Source: Actinomycetota bacterium
GTDB taxonomy: Bacteria; Actinomycetota; Rubrobacteria; Rubrobacterales; Rubrobacteraceae
Assembly (NCBI GenBank): GCA_004563715.1
Contig: SIRX01000038.1
Coordinates: 1 to 42,544 of the forward strand
Reading direction: 5' to 3'
Length of the DNA: 42,544 nt
This document shows, piece after piece, positions 42,238 to 42,544 of this stretch (its first letter is position 1; each line of letters opens with the position of its first letter). The notes under the pieces were generated by a model. That model made no database searches. It was given only the letters and a program-made list of their open reading frames with translations, and had not been told where the DNA came from. The position numbers and the translations under genes were made by a program.

Positions 42238-42417
42238 GTGGCGGAAGCCTTGAAGAGCGCACCGGAGGGGAGGGTTACGCTGCACAATGTGGGTTGGGGG
42301 ACTTACGAACGGCTCGTGGAGGAAGACCTCGACCGCTCTGCGCCGCGTTTCTTCTACGACCGGGGAGAGCTGGAGATCGTGAGCCCGTCCTTCGAACACG
42401 AGCAGATCGCGAGGATC
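42238..42417 (+). pseudogene. Uma2-family endonuclease, truncated by an IS
   Basis: GTG 42238 with GGGGAGG upstream opens MAEALKSAPEGRVTLHNVGW and continues TYERLVEEDLDRSAPRFFYD to SPSFEHEQIARI, the standard start of Uma2 (DUF820) proteins, which are PD-(D/E)XK-like and abundant in cyanobacteria and some actinobacteria. After 60 residues the frame hits a stop formed by the end of an inserted IS3-type element. The catalytic core (normally about 180 residues) is missing in view. It may resume beyond the element outside the window. Confidence 0.8.
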
Positions 42418-42544
42418 TGACCTGCTCCCCGAAAACTGATCCAGTTACTATGAGAGTCCCACCGCCTTTATGGGCTACAAGGAGGACTCTCGATGAAGAA
42501 ATCCCGACATACCCCGGAGCAGATAGTGCGCATGCTGCGCCAGG
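42418..42544 (+). mobile_element. left end of an IS3-family insertion sequence
   Basis: TGACCTGCTCCCC at 42418 looks like an IS3-family terminal repeat and lies exactly where the Uma2 frame is broken. About 75 bases in, a typical IS3 OrfA begins. The right end lies outside the window, so the target duplication cannot be checked. Confidence 0.72.
42493..42544 (+). CDS. IS3-family transposase OrfA, N-terminal fragment
   Basis: ATG 42493 with AAGGAGGA seven bases upstream encodes MKKSRHTPEQIVRMLRQ before the window ends. This is the usual start of the IS3 OrfA helix-turn-helix protein (K.R.T.EQI...L). Confidence 0.8.
   Translation, partial: MKKSRHTPEQIVRMLRQ

Noticed and set aside
1-42544. CRISPR arrays, rRNA and tRNA genes
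   Set aside because: I looked for regularly spaced repeats and tRNA/rRNA signatures across the window and found none.

Overview
This 42.5 kb window is GC-rich chromosomal DNA (GC/GTG/TTG-rich starts, strong third-position GC) from a high-GC Gram-positive bacterium. A transcription-attenuating T-box in front of ileS, a PASTA-domain Ser/Thr kinase, a sortase, FemAB-type transferases and frequent GTG starts all point to Actinomycetota. The protein set reminds me of deep-branching lineages such as Rubrobacter, but that genus is a guess from gene content, not a search result.

Left part (1-9.7 kb), housekeeping: the tail of a DUF2079-type membrane protein, a lipoprotein, two small hypotheticals, ileS with a recognisable promoter, T-box and terminator, a membrane-anchored molybdopterin oxidoreductase of the sulfite-oxidase fold, a 670-base gene-free stretch with three hairpins or palindromes, endonuclease V (nfi), and a coiled-coil protein.

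Middle part (9.7-25 kb), cell envelope: two paralogous GNAT proteins and two paralogous FemAB-type transferases bracket an ACP / AMP-ligase / PLP-decarboxylase cassette, all on the minus strand. This looks like a carrier-protein route: an acid or amino acid is activated, loaded on the ACP and decarboxylated, then a FemAB/GNAT enzyme transfers it to a surface acceptor. Next come a class A beta-lactamase-fold serine hydrolase, murJ (lipid II flippase), a divergent PASTA kinase, a sortase, and a secreted thermonuclease-like lipoprotein with an excalibur domain. A NarL-type two-component system (25.1-27.1 kb) closes the core-like part.

Right part (27.2-42.5 kb), an accessory island. Its first module is conjugation/replication-like: a VirD4/TraG-type coupling ATPase, a CHC2-like zinc-finger membrane protein and a replication-relaxation protein, followed by iteron-like repeats, then small SWIM and hypothetical proteins. 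Its second part holds transposase wreckage (IS5-like start, a frameshifted IS630), an AbiE-like nucleotidyltransferase toxin/antitoxin pair with a symmetric four-site operator on its promoter, a type I restriction-modification set (hsdM, hsdS, and a YhcG-like PD-(D/E)XK nuclease; hsdR not in view), and a Uma2-family gene cut by the left end of an IS3-family element at the window edge.

Best candidates for something new: the duplicated GNAT-FemAB pairs around the ACP/ligase/decarboxylase cassette, with matching promoters; the coupling ATPase / zinc-finger / replication-relaxation unit; and the AbiE-like pair whose antitoxin carries a nuclease-like N-terminal domain.
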